A stretch of 64,000 nt of DNA, from contig OX377202.1 in NCBI GenBank assembly GCA_947396885.1, positions 74,248,643-74,312,642 on the forward strand. The letters are read 5' to 3'. The stretch is from Heligmosomoides polygyrus polygyrus. Lineage: Eukaryota; Nematoda; Chromadorea; Rhabditida; Heligmosomidae. The notes under the pieces are model-generated. The model saw only the letters and a list, made by a program, of their open reading frames with translations, made no database searches and was not told the origin of the DNA. Of the stretch, positions 55,128-64,000 are shown one piece after another; positions within the stretch are counted from its first letter, which is position 1, and every line of letters starts with the position of its first letter. The position numbers and the translations under genes are program-made.

Positions 55128-55322
55128 TGGCATCACGGGCATACAAGAGACACCCAAGTGTTCGTGAGGGCACGGCGCCATCGATTCCACAATAAATTCA
55201 AGAACTCCCTACCACTTGGGTTTAACGACCTGACAAAAAAGATACACATTTTTATACTAATTGAGGGGTGAAGACTACTCCTATTTGACCCGCCTTCGCT
55301 CAGGCATACGCTTCAGACTTTC
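55128..55322. repeat. Right member of the ~205-bp inverted repeat pair
   Basis: See 54095-54300. The two face each other about 0.83 kb apart. They could be ends of a DNA transposon or two separate insertions of one repeat. Confidence 0.75.
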
Positions 55323-55324
55323 CC

Positions 55325-56205
55325 TGGTTAGACTGCGCTCCCGAGGAGCTCAAAGTGGTTGCGAGCACCCTGCTCCTCTCCTCGGAATCGACTGCAAGCT
55401 GCTACAAGCACTTCCATGAAGTTCTCTATCTCTGTCTGGATGAACCGAGGTTCTGCGCTTTGCCATCCCTCGTTCTTGCCGTCAAGGAGGTTATTACGTG
55501 AAATCTTCAGGAACCAGTCCCTTTGACGTTGCTTCATGGTAATGATGCAATGCTCGCTTGCAATGGTAAAGTTGAACTCGAGCAGCAGATGCTGAATTGG
55601 TCTGATCGTTTTGTAGAAGTTCGGACACAAATTGAACGTCAAGAATACCGATTCACTAACGGCTGAAGTGAACAAGTCCTGCTCCGTTAAGATCAATGGC
55701 ACCGAGCTTCCACGCGCTACAGCTTTCAAGCATTTCTGATCAGCAACCATGTCTGATAGAGGAATGTCAGCTGAAGTGACTGCGCCGCCGATCTGCCAGT
55801 TAAAGTCTACGGCGCTAAATGTTGACTCGTGAAAAAGGAGGCTGTATTCTGACTCGTAATAAATACGAGGATCTTGCGCTATTGACTGGGGCACCGCGTT
55901 CATACAATTTTCAAACGATGCTACTCGGAAGAGGTTGAAAGTCACACCGATAGCTGGTAAGCTGGGTAGTTAGTCTGTGAAAGTACGGCCTCGTTTTTCA
56001 TGGGATGGATATATAGCTTCCACAAAACTGGCGTTAAATTTAAGGTGCCTCAAGAATGACCCAGATGGAACCCAAAGTAGTACTGGCTTGGCACCGTGAA
56101 CGTAGGCTTGAAATCAGATAGTGCTAGCTTCCGATCGGGAGATACGGCGTCGATGTACCAGGAAAGCGGACACTGCAATCAAGTGAGATAAAATCAGCAG
56201 AAGAA
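55325..56205 (+). pseudogene. RTE reverse-transcriptase and 3' region, heavily decayed
   Basis: DNA-level similarity to 15900-16300 is clear: GGTTCTGCGCTTTGCCATCC, GAAATCTTCAGGAACCAGTCC, ATGCAATGCTCGCTTGCAAT, AATTGAACGTCAAGAATACC and GGCACCGAGCTTCCACGCGC. The YADD region is mutated. The 3' part (GGAAAGCGGACACTGCAATC) ends near 56.2 kb. Many indels; no usable frame. Confidence 0.75.
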
Positions 56206-56214
56206 TGCATGCAA

Positions 56215-56720
56215 CTCCACAGAGCAGCAGCCATTTCGTCTACCTGCCTCGAGAAAAAACGCCGCTAAAACGCATCTCATTCAAAAATGTTTCGGATATG
56301 TTGCACCCAACTTTGGATGGGAATGCTGTACTATGGCTGTGGCTCGACGTCAAATCACCCAACTTGTGGAAGGCTGGTGGACGTGCTATTAGGGACCGAT
56401 CCATCTACCTGGGTAGCATTCCTAGAGCCATGATAGCATTGTTTCTGTTAATTTTAGAAGACCTTACTAATGAATAAGTCGGTTGTAAGCCCACAGGATA
56501 ACAGCATCTAGTTCCTCTAACTCCCATCCTGCACAGTTCTGGCATAAAGAGATCGACGTCCTACCTTATATTCTCAAGGTTTCTCAGTGAATGGTCTTTG
56601 AGAAGCTTTGATTCTGTAGTATTTAGTAATAAAAAGCAAGAGAACACGCACAAAGTAAAATTTCCCTGGAAAACTTATACCTATGCAACACTGGCCTCAT
56701 GCGTAAAAAACAGCACATCT
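56215..56720. other. No gene recognised
   Basis: One short plus frame at 56205-56477 has no known motif; the remainder is AT-rich. Confidence 0.35.
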
Positions 56721-56729
56721 AGATAGACT

Positions 56730-56992
56730 CAAGATTAGATTTCGAAATACGTCATACATTCTACAGACATATCGTTGAGGCAATCCGAATGGATATTTTT
56801 GGTTCAGACAATGATCTATTGTGGCGAGCCGCTGAAGAAGTCAGTGCTTTGTGTTTTCCAGACAAGTCTAGTTGCAAACCACCTATGCCGGGGATAGGAG
56901 GCTTGGTTGAAACAAGTGGTACTCGAACCAAGAACCTCGACTCGGGGGCAAACGTGCAGCGTGTTCGTGCCACGGACATCGCTACCACACGC
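56730..56992 (-). mobile_element. tRNA-derived SINE, reverse orientation
   Basis: On the minus strand: GGCGTGTGGTAGCGATGTCC (A-box region), TCTTGGTTCGAGTACCACTT (B box), CAACCAAGCCTCCTATCCCC, AAGCACTGACTTCTTCAGCG and ATTCGGATTGCC. It follows directly downstream of the last placed exon of the minus-strand gene at 57.0-60.2 kb. Confidence 0.75.
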
Positions 56993-57016
56993 CTACTAGC
57001 AACGACAAAGGATTAC

Positions 57017-57132
57017 CTTTCTCCCTTTTGGCAGCCGTGCGAGCCTTCAATAGCTCTTCTCGGAAATTCACCATCGGCTCCAGCGATTTATTCACTCCTT
57101 CGCTCAACGTGACCACTTTGAACTGCGCTGAT
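57017..57132 (-). CDS. Exon E of the 57.0-60.2 kb gene
   Basis: After CGCTTCAG, 116 nt, leaves in phase 1 at GTAATC. Reads FKVVTLSEGVNKSLEPMVNF, then REELLKARTAAKREK. Only this acceptor, not the nearer GCGCAG, keeps the frame with exon D. Confidence 0.6.
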
Positions 57133-60100
57133 CTGAAGCGTGAGACATATGGACAAAGCATTAGGCTCTTTTGCGAAATTTGAGACGTACTTTGCTTTGA
57201 CGACAAATTCGCCACGACCAAGTTTCTTTATACGCCTCTTTTTCTTGAGATGCGCCTTTTCCTGCCTTAATTCCTCCTCCTTCTTCTTCTTCTCTTGGTA
57301 CTGAATACAGCCAATGCTTGGGAAACAAATGCTGGCACAAAAATTCGATTTAAATAAGTGTATACCTGTTCGAAAATGCTCAGCTCTGCCTCGTCACCAA
57401 GTTTAATGTCGGGCACAACCTTCGACGAAATTTCCGCAGGGGCGTCCGAATCGGAACCGCTCTCATTTTCAACATCCGGCTCAACCACAGCAACTTTGTC
57501 CTCATCATCAGAACTCAAACACTCAGCAGCGACATCCTTCTTCGGAGGTTCACGAAAACTACTTCTGCCGCTACGTGTGACAACTGTAACCGAAGACGAA
57601 GAACATTTAGGAAAAAGCTCTATATGTTGTATGAAATGCCAACGCACCCATTTTATTCAACGTCGTTCTGCAGCTCGTCGTTCAATCGCAGTGCAGAGCC
57701 TTTCCAGATCACTTAGTTGCTGCTTCTTCTAAAAAATTTGAAGGTTGAACAAACTGAAACAACAGAACAGAGGAAAAGGGTCCCGTTACGATGTACACAG
57801 GGAGCAAGGACAGTGCAGCCATCTCCCTAAGCATATCTGACTCTCTCCTTAAGGTCCTCATAACTACTCCGAACAACACCGAAATCCTACTAACGATCTA
57901 TTTCACCGCTAATGGATAGAAACTATGATCCGTTGAGCTTCATGCTCTTTGTAGGTGGAACTACCCAAGTTTTATAGTTGAAAGACAACCTAGCCCTTCA
58001 GATCCAATGCTTACTATGCAGCGCCTTAGACTCCCAGCGCGAATATTTGGAGAAGTTCGAGCAGTATGCTGAAGCGCAATTGTAAAGGAAATTCCACTTT
58101 CTCCGCTTTCCACGATTTCTTCGGGCTTTAAAGGTAATCCAAGCAGGTCCCCTTTTCGTGCATATTCAAAGACTACGCCTTTCGGCAAACATTGGGATGA
58201 AGAATGATATTCGAGATCGAAGCGATATTGTGCGATCAAGGCTCGGTTGAAAAGAGATTTCAGAAATGCAGATGGTGTTGAACTCCCGTGACATCGAATG
58301 TCGAGTCAAACACTCTTCGCACTTGTGTTCCGTAACGAGAAACACCCTCCAAAGAACACCTCGAATTGAGCAATGCAAGAGCAGTGGCGGTTTGCAGATC
58401 AGAGTACCCGAGGCTTTATCATCAAGAATGCGTGATCGAATGTGTCGTATTCCTTACGGAAGTCGGACTGACTGCGACTCTCATGCCTTAGCAACACTTC
58501 ATGACCGCGCAGTGCAAGTTAGGCGGGAGCAACCTGCATGAACCTGCACTGGTAGACGACTTTGTGCAGATTCAAAACTGTCGAGGGATTCAATGTCACT
58601 CTACATCTCCATGTTAAGCAACATCAGCTTACAGTTGCCGGACTAAACATAATCATCTCGGGACAATGCAGGGAAAGAAGCTAAAGATGGGGAAGCATGT
58701 ATAACCACCACTGTCATTCTAGTATTTACAAGCAAATATATTTTGTGGCATTTCAACCTTTATTTTCTTATGTCCCCGTGAGATTCCCTTTAAAGATAAA
58801 AGGAACTGATTTGCAGTGAGACTATTCCATCAATGGAAGTTTTCCGTCAGATGTCGGCCATTGTCTACTTCGTGCATAGCCTTGCTTATGAAAGCATGTC
58901 GTGGATGCAAAGACTAAAAATGTAATTCAATAAAGGAGCTACAGACTTGCAATTCACCTTTTAAACAAAACATAAAAGTCGGCGTTAATTAGCACCTCCT
59001 TGGGATGAGCTGCGAGTTTTTTTATTCTACCGGATATCCTGGAAGTAATGCGTATTAGGCCCTCTAATGACTTGCGGTTGCCAAGCAATTCAGTGTTTTT
59101 GCTTGTTTATACTCTCCAGAGAAGTCTTTCCAGAGTTTTATTCTACGAGATATTTTGGAGGTAAGGTACCAATTCATTAACCGCGAACAGATATACTTGA
59201 TTGGCCTGCCCCACCATCCGCATACGCATAAATGCATACCCGGCCTAGATGGACACATCAGAACAAGGAGTTCAATCTACTTATTTTCCTGACATTACTC
59301 CGAACCAGTGCAAAGCATTATGGTCTCCGCTATGCAGCTCAAGTCGTCCTTCTGAAGAATGTCTATGGTATCAGGCTAATCAAAATGCAATCAAAAGGAA
59401 CGAACCTGATTGACAAATTCAACTGCACGATCGATGCTCGGCCACAGGTTTTCCAGGTGGATCAGCTGCGATTCGATGGAATGCAAATTGTCGTATATCT
59501 AAATAAGATGTTCCCCTCTTCCTGAACTGAATGTTTCAAAAATTATTTAAATAGGGAGATTATAATTAAGCAGAGTTCGACTACACTTCAAGATACAGTA
59601 CTGAAACCTTCAAAACGGACTCCCAATAGGTTATCAAAAAGAAAGGCCTGTGCTCCAGATAATAACTTTGCAACGTTTCAGAACTTTGTAAGTTTAGACT
59701 TACACGCGGCCAAACTATACTTGACGGAGTTGAATATACGAACCGAAAACGGTATTTCGGAGAACATAGTGGGAGTATATAGAACTTCAAACTGGAGGGT
59801 GATATCCTACCACAGCAGTGTCTGCGGTTATTGAGCAGCTGAGAGTGTTCAACTCCTCCAAAGCCGCTGCACTTCGCTCCAATACGTCACCAAGACTCTT
59901 CGTAGCAGGTCCGCTCTGAGAAAAACACTTGACGGCAGGCACCGAAAACGCATATAGAACCAGAAAGCTGGACGTCAATTACGAACCACAGATCCCAACA
60001 ACTGGACGATAGAGACGATGTTCTCTGTGATTGAGGCGAGCTGATGGGACGCACTATGCACTTCTGTCACTGGACTCTGCTCCTTCAATGGCTTCGCAAC

Positions 60101-60190
60101 GGGCATGCGACGTCGCCTTGAGCGACTCTTAAGAAAAAAATTCTTCACGTTCAGGGCACCACTGGCAGCATCTGATACCTTCTTAGCCAT
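57017..60190 (-). CDS. Multi-exon minus-strand gene: acidic then basic, coiled-coil-like protein (unrecognised)
   Basis: Five exons are placed, 5' to 3': A 60190-59990, B 59915-59811, C 57583-57366, D 57300-57191, E 57132-57017. Introns A-B (74 nt), C-D (65 nt) and D-E (58 nt) have GT...AG ends and matching phases. B ends in phase 0 while C needs phase 1, so at least one exon is missing in the 2.2-kb gap; E ends in phase 1, so the gene continues. Exon A starts MAKKVSDAASGALNVKNFFL; B has ATKSLGDVLERSAAALEELN; C is Ser/Asp/Glu-rich (ECLSSDDEDKVAVVEPDVEN); D is a Lys/Glu coiled-coil-like stretch (YQEKKKKEEELRQEKAHLKK) ending KKLGRGEFVVKAK; E reads SAQFKVVTLSEGVNKSLEPM. The layout recalls nuclear or nucleolar proteins, but no family is identified. 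Confidence 0.6.
57191..57300 (-). CDS. Exon D of the 57.0-60.2 kb gene (Lys/Glu coiled-coil-like)
   Basis: After GTATTCAG, 110 nt, leaves in phase 2 at the strong donor GTACGT. Joins C as IFEQ-YQEKKKK. Confidence 0.6.
57366..57583 (-). CDS. Exon C of the 57.0-60.2 kb gene (acidic)
   Basis: After GGTTACAG, 218 nt, enters in phase 1 and leaves in phase 0 at CAG|GTATAC. Contains a long acidic-serine stretch and ends DEAELSIFEQ. Confidence 0.6.
57590..59800. other. Large intron or gap of the minus-strand gene; open frames of uncertain meaning
   Basis: Minus frames at 57961-58239 (GDLLGLPLKPEEIVESGESG) and 58166-58378, and plus frames at 58266-58541 and 59232-59525, look protein-like in places. 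None could be joined to exons B or C by phase, and no motif was recognised. The missing exon of the gene may be here. Confidence 0.3.
59811..59915 (-). CDS. Exon B of the 57.0-60.2 kb gene
   Basis: After TTTTTCTCAG; 35 codons, SGPATKSLGDVLERSAAALE to SITADTAV, donor GTAGGA. Predicted helical. Confidence 0.5.
59990..60190 (-). CDS. Exon A (start) of the 57.0-60.2 kb gene
   Basis: ATG at 60190; 67 codons to donor TCT|GTGGTT. Basic stretch KSRSRRRRMPVAKPLKEQSP. The frame is open upstream to 60379, so the start could lie further 5' or the exon may begin at an acceptor. Confidence 0.5.
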
Positions 60191-60399
60191 CAATTTCGGG
60201 CGCTGGTGGTAATGGGAGGAGAGGAGACAGCGATAGGTGAAAGGTGGCGCAATCGCAATCAAAACAGGTCGTGTACATAGCAGCGGTTTGTTATCAGACA
60301 CCACTATATTGACCTTAACTCCCCTGCACTCGATAGAGAACGATAAAGGCTGGCCCCATATGACATGCCAGCCTCTCAAAACCTCACCTTAGAAATCCC

Positions 60400-62630
60400 T
60401 TCACCCTCCTGATTCGTATCCATCGTTAGAAACATTCGAATTAAGAAACCAATAGATCAGTTGGGGAAATTAGGCACTAAAAAAGAATGCGGATTCGCAG
60501 GCCCAACCCTTGTTCCAAGGACGGTCCACCGCACTCGATTTCTTTGGCCCCGATGGTAAAAACGAAAACAGGCAACTAAGGGGATGAGATAATAACACGA
60601 CAACATATCTGCGACAGGACAGCGTGTCCTCTTTTTAGCTTAGATGCGTTCTGACTGCTTTTTGCTATCCGATACACATTCGCTTTTTCCCTAGCGGCGA
60701 TGACCCCACACTCGAACTGCACCGATTCGCAATCACGAACACTCCCTCAGGTAAGGTAATACTGGTACGCAAATAATTCGTAGGACAAGTAGTTTTACAT
60801 AGTCGTTAATTACTAGTGGAATGCAGGGACTACTCACTACCTTGCCTAAAAACCTGGGCAGTCTGGTTGACGAATACCTCTCCTAATGGTAAGTAAAATT
60901 TCACCATTTCGACCACTACCCATGGAAAAAGGCGCGTGTACAGACCGAGAAGACGACTGCTGTCGCGTGCATCCTGAACCGAGGTGTTTGTCACTCTTCT
61001 AAGTTAGCCCAATGCTGAAATCAGAGTGCTCTTCCAGATGGAAATGACCTTGTAGGTTATATGGTAGACTCTCCAAGATGATTAGAACAAAGCTGCTATT
61101 CAAGTAAAGCTTGATATTGCTTTTTTCAAATTTTTAGTTCAGCTGCCCGAGTGAATAGTAAAAAATTGAATTTTTATTTTTTGAGAGAAAATTAATAAAA
61201 TAAACAAATACAAACTTTGTCTCGAAACACAAGGCAGCAGTCATTCAGTGCATTAAAAGATGAGAGCGCGCTATGCTGTCGAAAAGTCCATCTCGATTTC
61301 TACTTGACTGATATTGTACATGGTGTTTGCATACAACATCAAAGTGAGGATATGGGCTTATTTACAATTATTTCTGTTGTACCAATTATAGGTTGGAAAC
61401 TCTATGCAGAAATTCTGCTATCAATCGCATCCCATCTTGAGCGAGGAAACGGCGCAATTTCTACTAATTCTCCCTATAAAATGGCAGCCCACCTGCTCTT
61501 TAAAATAAGTTTTAAACCATTCTTTTTCCTAAAACATGATGAAATAAAAAATCAAACAATGTGTCCACTTATTGTGTAGGTGAACTAAAGCTTCTACGGA
61601 GTCACTAAAAATTTTCATGAACGCGAATTATACTAACCTTTCAGAGAGTCTCTAGCTCAATACTGAAGAAGCTTACTTCGATTTTGAAGAGTTTCCTTTC
61701 ATCTCAAAAATCTTACCATTATGCTAGCTCAGAGGAGTGCCCAATTTTACGTGAAAATGGTATATACTTATTTGCTTCTACGACGTGACTGAAGTGCTCC
61801 TCCCAATACCACCTTAAACCTAGCTACTAGCTGGCTGTGCCAGGCAGATCAGCGGATATATATGAGACACTGAACTGGAAAACTAATCCACTTTATAGCA
61901 CATAACAAAGCGAGAATAAAAATTTATTTCGAGAATTAACAATATATTCAACCTAATCATACAGTCCAAGGTGACTTCAAAAATGTACATATATTGCAAG
62001 AGTAACTTCTAAAGCGATTTCGGTGGCTCAGAGTAAGCAGGTGGACTGAGGTGAGAACTAAAGTGATCATGTGAGGACAGCTCGGAAAGAAACGTAGCAT
62101 CACAACGCTATGGCACTAGAAAATTCAACGAATAACAAAGGCCGGACCGCCTGAAAGAACTGATAGGAGCATTCCAACAAAATGGAACGCAAGCAGGAGT
62201 GAAAAGAAAGTCCTTTCATAAAGGAAGAACGAGCTGTAAGTGAGGATTGTAAGCATTAACAGGATGACCTTGTAGGACGTATACAACATTAACCAAAAAC
62301 TATCTTTGCATGCCAAAAAGATTTAATATTTCTGCAACAATGATGTTCTGTAGATGCAATGCAGAAAATGGAATAAATGCGCAAAAACAGGTGGCCGAAA
62401 ATATGGGAACTCTCAATCGAAGCCAATTAAAACGGCCTCTTTCGTGGCCGATAATCGTACTGGCTGAAGGAGTCCGACATCTTTTCGGCAAAACGAGTGC
62501 TCGATAAGGATGCATCATGATGGGATTGCCTGAAAATGGTGAACCAAATAAACGAAAAAGTAAAGACTACTTTCTTCTTCTAACTTTGTAATGAAATAAT
62601 TAAAATGAAAAAAGTAAAGAAATAACAAAG
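60400..62630. other. No gene recognised
   Basis: AT-rich. 60.93-61.05 kb has a weak SINE-head-like stretch (GCGCGTGTACAGACC...CTGTCGCGTGCATCC). A plus frame at 61217-61579 has no known motif and lies in sequence that appears repetitive. Confidence 0.35.
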
Positions 62631-62639
62631 GCACGTGTT

Positions 62640-62905
62640 ATTCTAATCCTCGTGGAATGTTCGCAGAATTCGATCCCCGAATGATACCATCGAGGCAAGT
62701 CCTACGTGCATTTGATGTTCACAATGATTAGCGGTGGACAGCCGACCAACAAATCTGTGCTCTATCCATTCATAAAGTCTAGTAGCAATTCATTCATCGC
62801 AGAGGGATTTAAGGCCTAATTCGTTTCCTCGCGACGTGGAGCTTGATTTGAGGTCCGAGCGTGAGCCGCTCAGTCCCATCCGATTACGCTACCCGGGCTC
62901 TGCAC
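62640..62905 (-). mobile_element. tRNA-derived SINE, reverse orientation, diverged
   Basis: On the minus strand: GGGTAGCGTAATCGGATGGG (A-box-like), GGACCTCAAATCAAGCTCC in the position of the B box, AGGCCTTAAATCCCTCTGCG (core), TTGTTGGTCGGCTGTCCACC (middle) and a weak 3' end. More diverged than the 33-35 kb copies. Confidence 0.5.
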
Positions 62906-62909
62906 TTCA

Positions 62910-64000
62910 ACACGTTAGCAATTTAAAAGACGTGTAAATCATAAACCTCCTAAAAGCAAATAGTTTCCAGGGCCAAGAAGTGGAAGAGAGTGGCTTTCCT
63001 CTTCCTCAACCCCAAACGCCCATGACTCCCATTACACTTACAGTTTTTGACGCTCATTCATTTCAGGAAGTTGTTGACCAATGCAGACTGGTCACTTCCT
63101 TAAACTACTAGCACTAGCGCAAGTAACCTTTCCAAAATATGGTATAAGAAACCATATTTTGAAAAGGCTAGTTGCTCAATAAGAAAATGTAAAATGTAAT
63201 GCAGTATAGGAAACGCATTGAGAATAATACCCCTTGAGCAAGACCTGCTGAAATTTCCTTGCTCGACACAGAATAATGAAAAACTAACAATCTGCGAGTA
63301 ATATAGACGAATTAAAAAGCTTCGGACATAAATATCCTCCGCTCAAAGACCACGAGGTGGTACCTTGTCGCACGCCAATGCCAAATGCAAATGTTGACGT
63401 ACACAGGACAGACGAACGAAAAACTTTGTTCGTTCTAATCGAGCGTAACGCTAGCGTGACAGACAAGGTAAATGTTTGGGATGCTACACTAATTCTAAAA
63501 GAGATGCCGAAGCTCTTTCAAAATACATCTGGCCTATAAATGGTCTATATATGCGAATGGTACGCAAGAGCCAAACATTGCCCCTTTGATAATTCTAGTA
63601 TCAATTAACCTACACCAGAATCTAAGGTTTAAGCAAAAAAGTACCCTAAAACTCTTTCCGGATTCATGCCAGAACCGAACTCTTTAGAGGACTGGGCTGA
63701 ACGCATCCAGCATATGAACTAGAAAAACAGTATAATAAACAGAAAACACTCCACAACTTCATATGAGCGACACTGTTCTTTCCGAACAGCAAAGTTGGTT
63801 TAGAATTCGTTGATTTGCAGTAATGGTAACTAATAGTAAGCAAGTGAAGCAAGTATCCTAAATAGTTGTCCATGGCTAGACTGCTTTGTTTATGGATATG
63901 ACCCGATATCACTTCCCAAGCGTGAAAAACGCAGCTACCATCCGAAGTGTTTCAAAAGCTGCCACTTTAAGCATGGAAATGAGATGAAACCAACCATGGC
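62910..64000. other. No confident gene
   Basis: A plus frame at 63357-63539 (TDERKTLFVLIERNASVTDK followed by GTAAAT) could be an exon but has no partner. The rest has short frames only. Confidence 0.3.
63119..63175. repeat. Imperfect hairpin, 25-bp stem
   Basis: 63119-63143 pairs with 63151-63175 through a core of CAAAATATGGT/ACCATATTTTG, with a few mismatches further out and a 7-nt loop. It could be a hairpin RNA or a remnant of a small inverted-repeat element. Confidence 0.5.

Noticed and set aside
58266..58541. Plus-strand frame with several Cys and Arg residues
   Set aside because: No motif spacing of a known zinc finger, and it overlaps equally long minus-strand frames.
1..64000. Bacterial features (CRISPR arrays, operons, prophage)
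   Set aside because: Repeats are transposons and microsatellites, genes have introns, and no spaced direct-repeat array is present.

Overview
The window looks like nuclear DNA of a clade V (strongylid, hookworm-like) nematode. The evidence is an interrupted seven-transmembrane receptor of the nematode Sre/Sra-type chemoreceptor class, several short introns (56-74 nt) with mostly TTNCAG-type acceptors, and a dense load of RTE and CR1/Jockey-like LINEs, Penelope-like elements, mariners and tRNA-derived SINEs. Nothing bacterial is seen (no operons, no Shine-Dalgarno-spaced gene strings). The species assignment is inference.

Region by region: 1-3.3 kb has no assignable gene. A mariner with poly-G/poly-C ends lies at 3291-4175, followed by a (GA)n tract and a pre-miRNA-like hairpin near 4.38 kb. 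4.4-9.5 kb is mostly AT-rich non-coding sequence with one possible secreted-peptide ORF. 9.5-16.8 kb is a retrotransposon block: an internally deleted CR1/Jockey-like LINE, a rearranged second LINE, and a nearly full-length RTE element (13.68-16.82 kb) carrying a perfect 49-bp-arm palindrome inside ORF2. 17-29 kb is sparse: SINE pieces, one 5'-truncated reverse-strand LINE (22.9-25.0 kb) and a few weak exon candidates. 29.5-36 kb holds Penelope-like debris, a second mariner (30565-31828) and three SINEs. 37.1-39.1 kb holds a tRNA-like palindrome next to a 1.7-kb foldback element with about 625-bp arms, a 10-bp target duplication and a cargo ORF.

41.8-52.2 kb is the best host gene: an eight-exon chemoreceptor with transmembrane segments 1-7 in order. 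Its introns are filled with tRNA-like foldbacks, SINEs and a Penelope-like GIY-YIG module. One reading-frame break lies between transmembrane segments 4 and 5, and the first coding exon was not found. 52.9-56.2 kb holds three RTE fragments and a 200-bp inverted repeat pair. A second host gene lies on the minus strand at 57.0-60.2 kb; five exons can be placed, and its product has an acidic stretch followed by a basic coiled-coil-like stretch, with no recognised function. 60.2-64 kb has a reverse SINE, a hairpin and no confident gene.

Most of the window is repeats, many broken. The two host genes are separate and no pathway links them. The points most worth a second look are the foldback element with its cargo ORF, the repeated tRNA-like modules in inverted repeats, the hammerhead-like cores in Penelope-like debris, the palindrome in the RTE, and the frame break in the chemoreceptor. 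All calls were made by reading; no database search was run.
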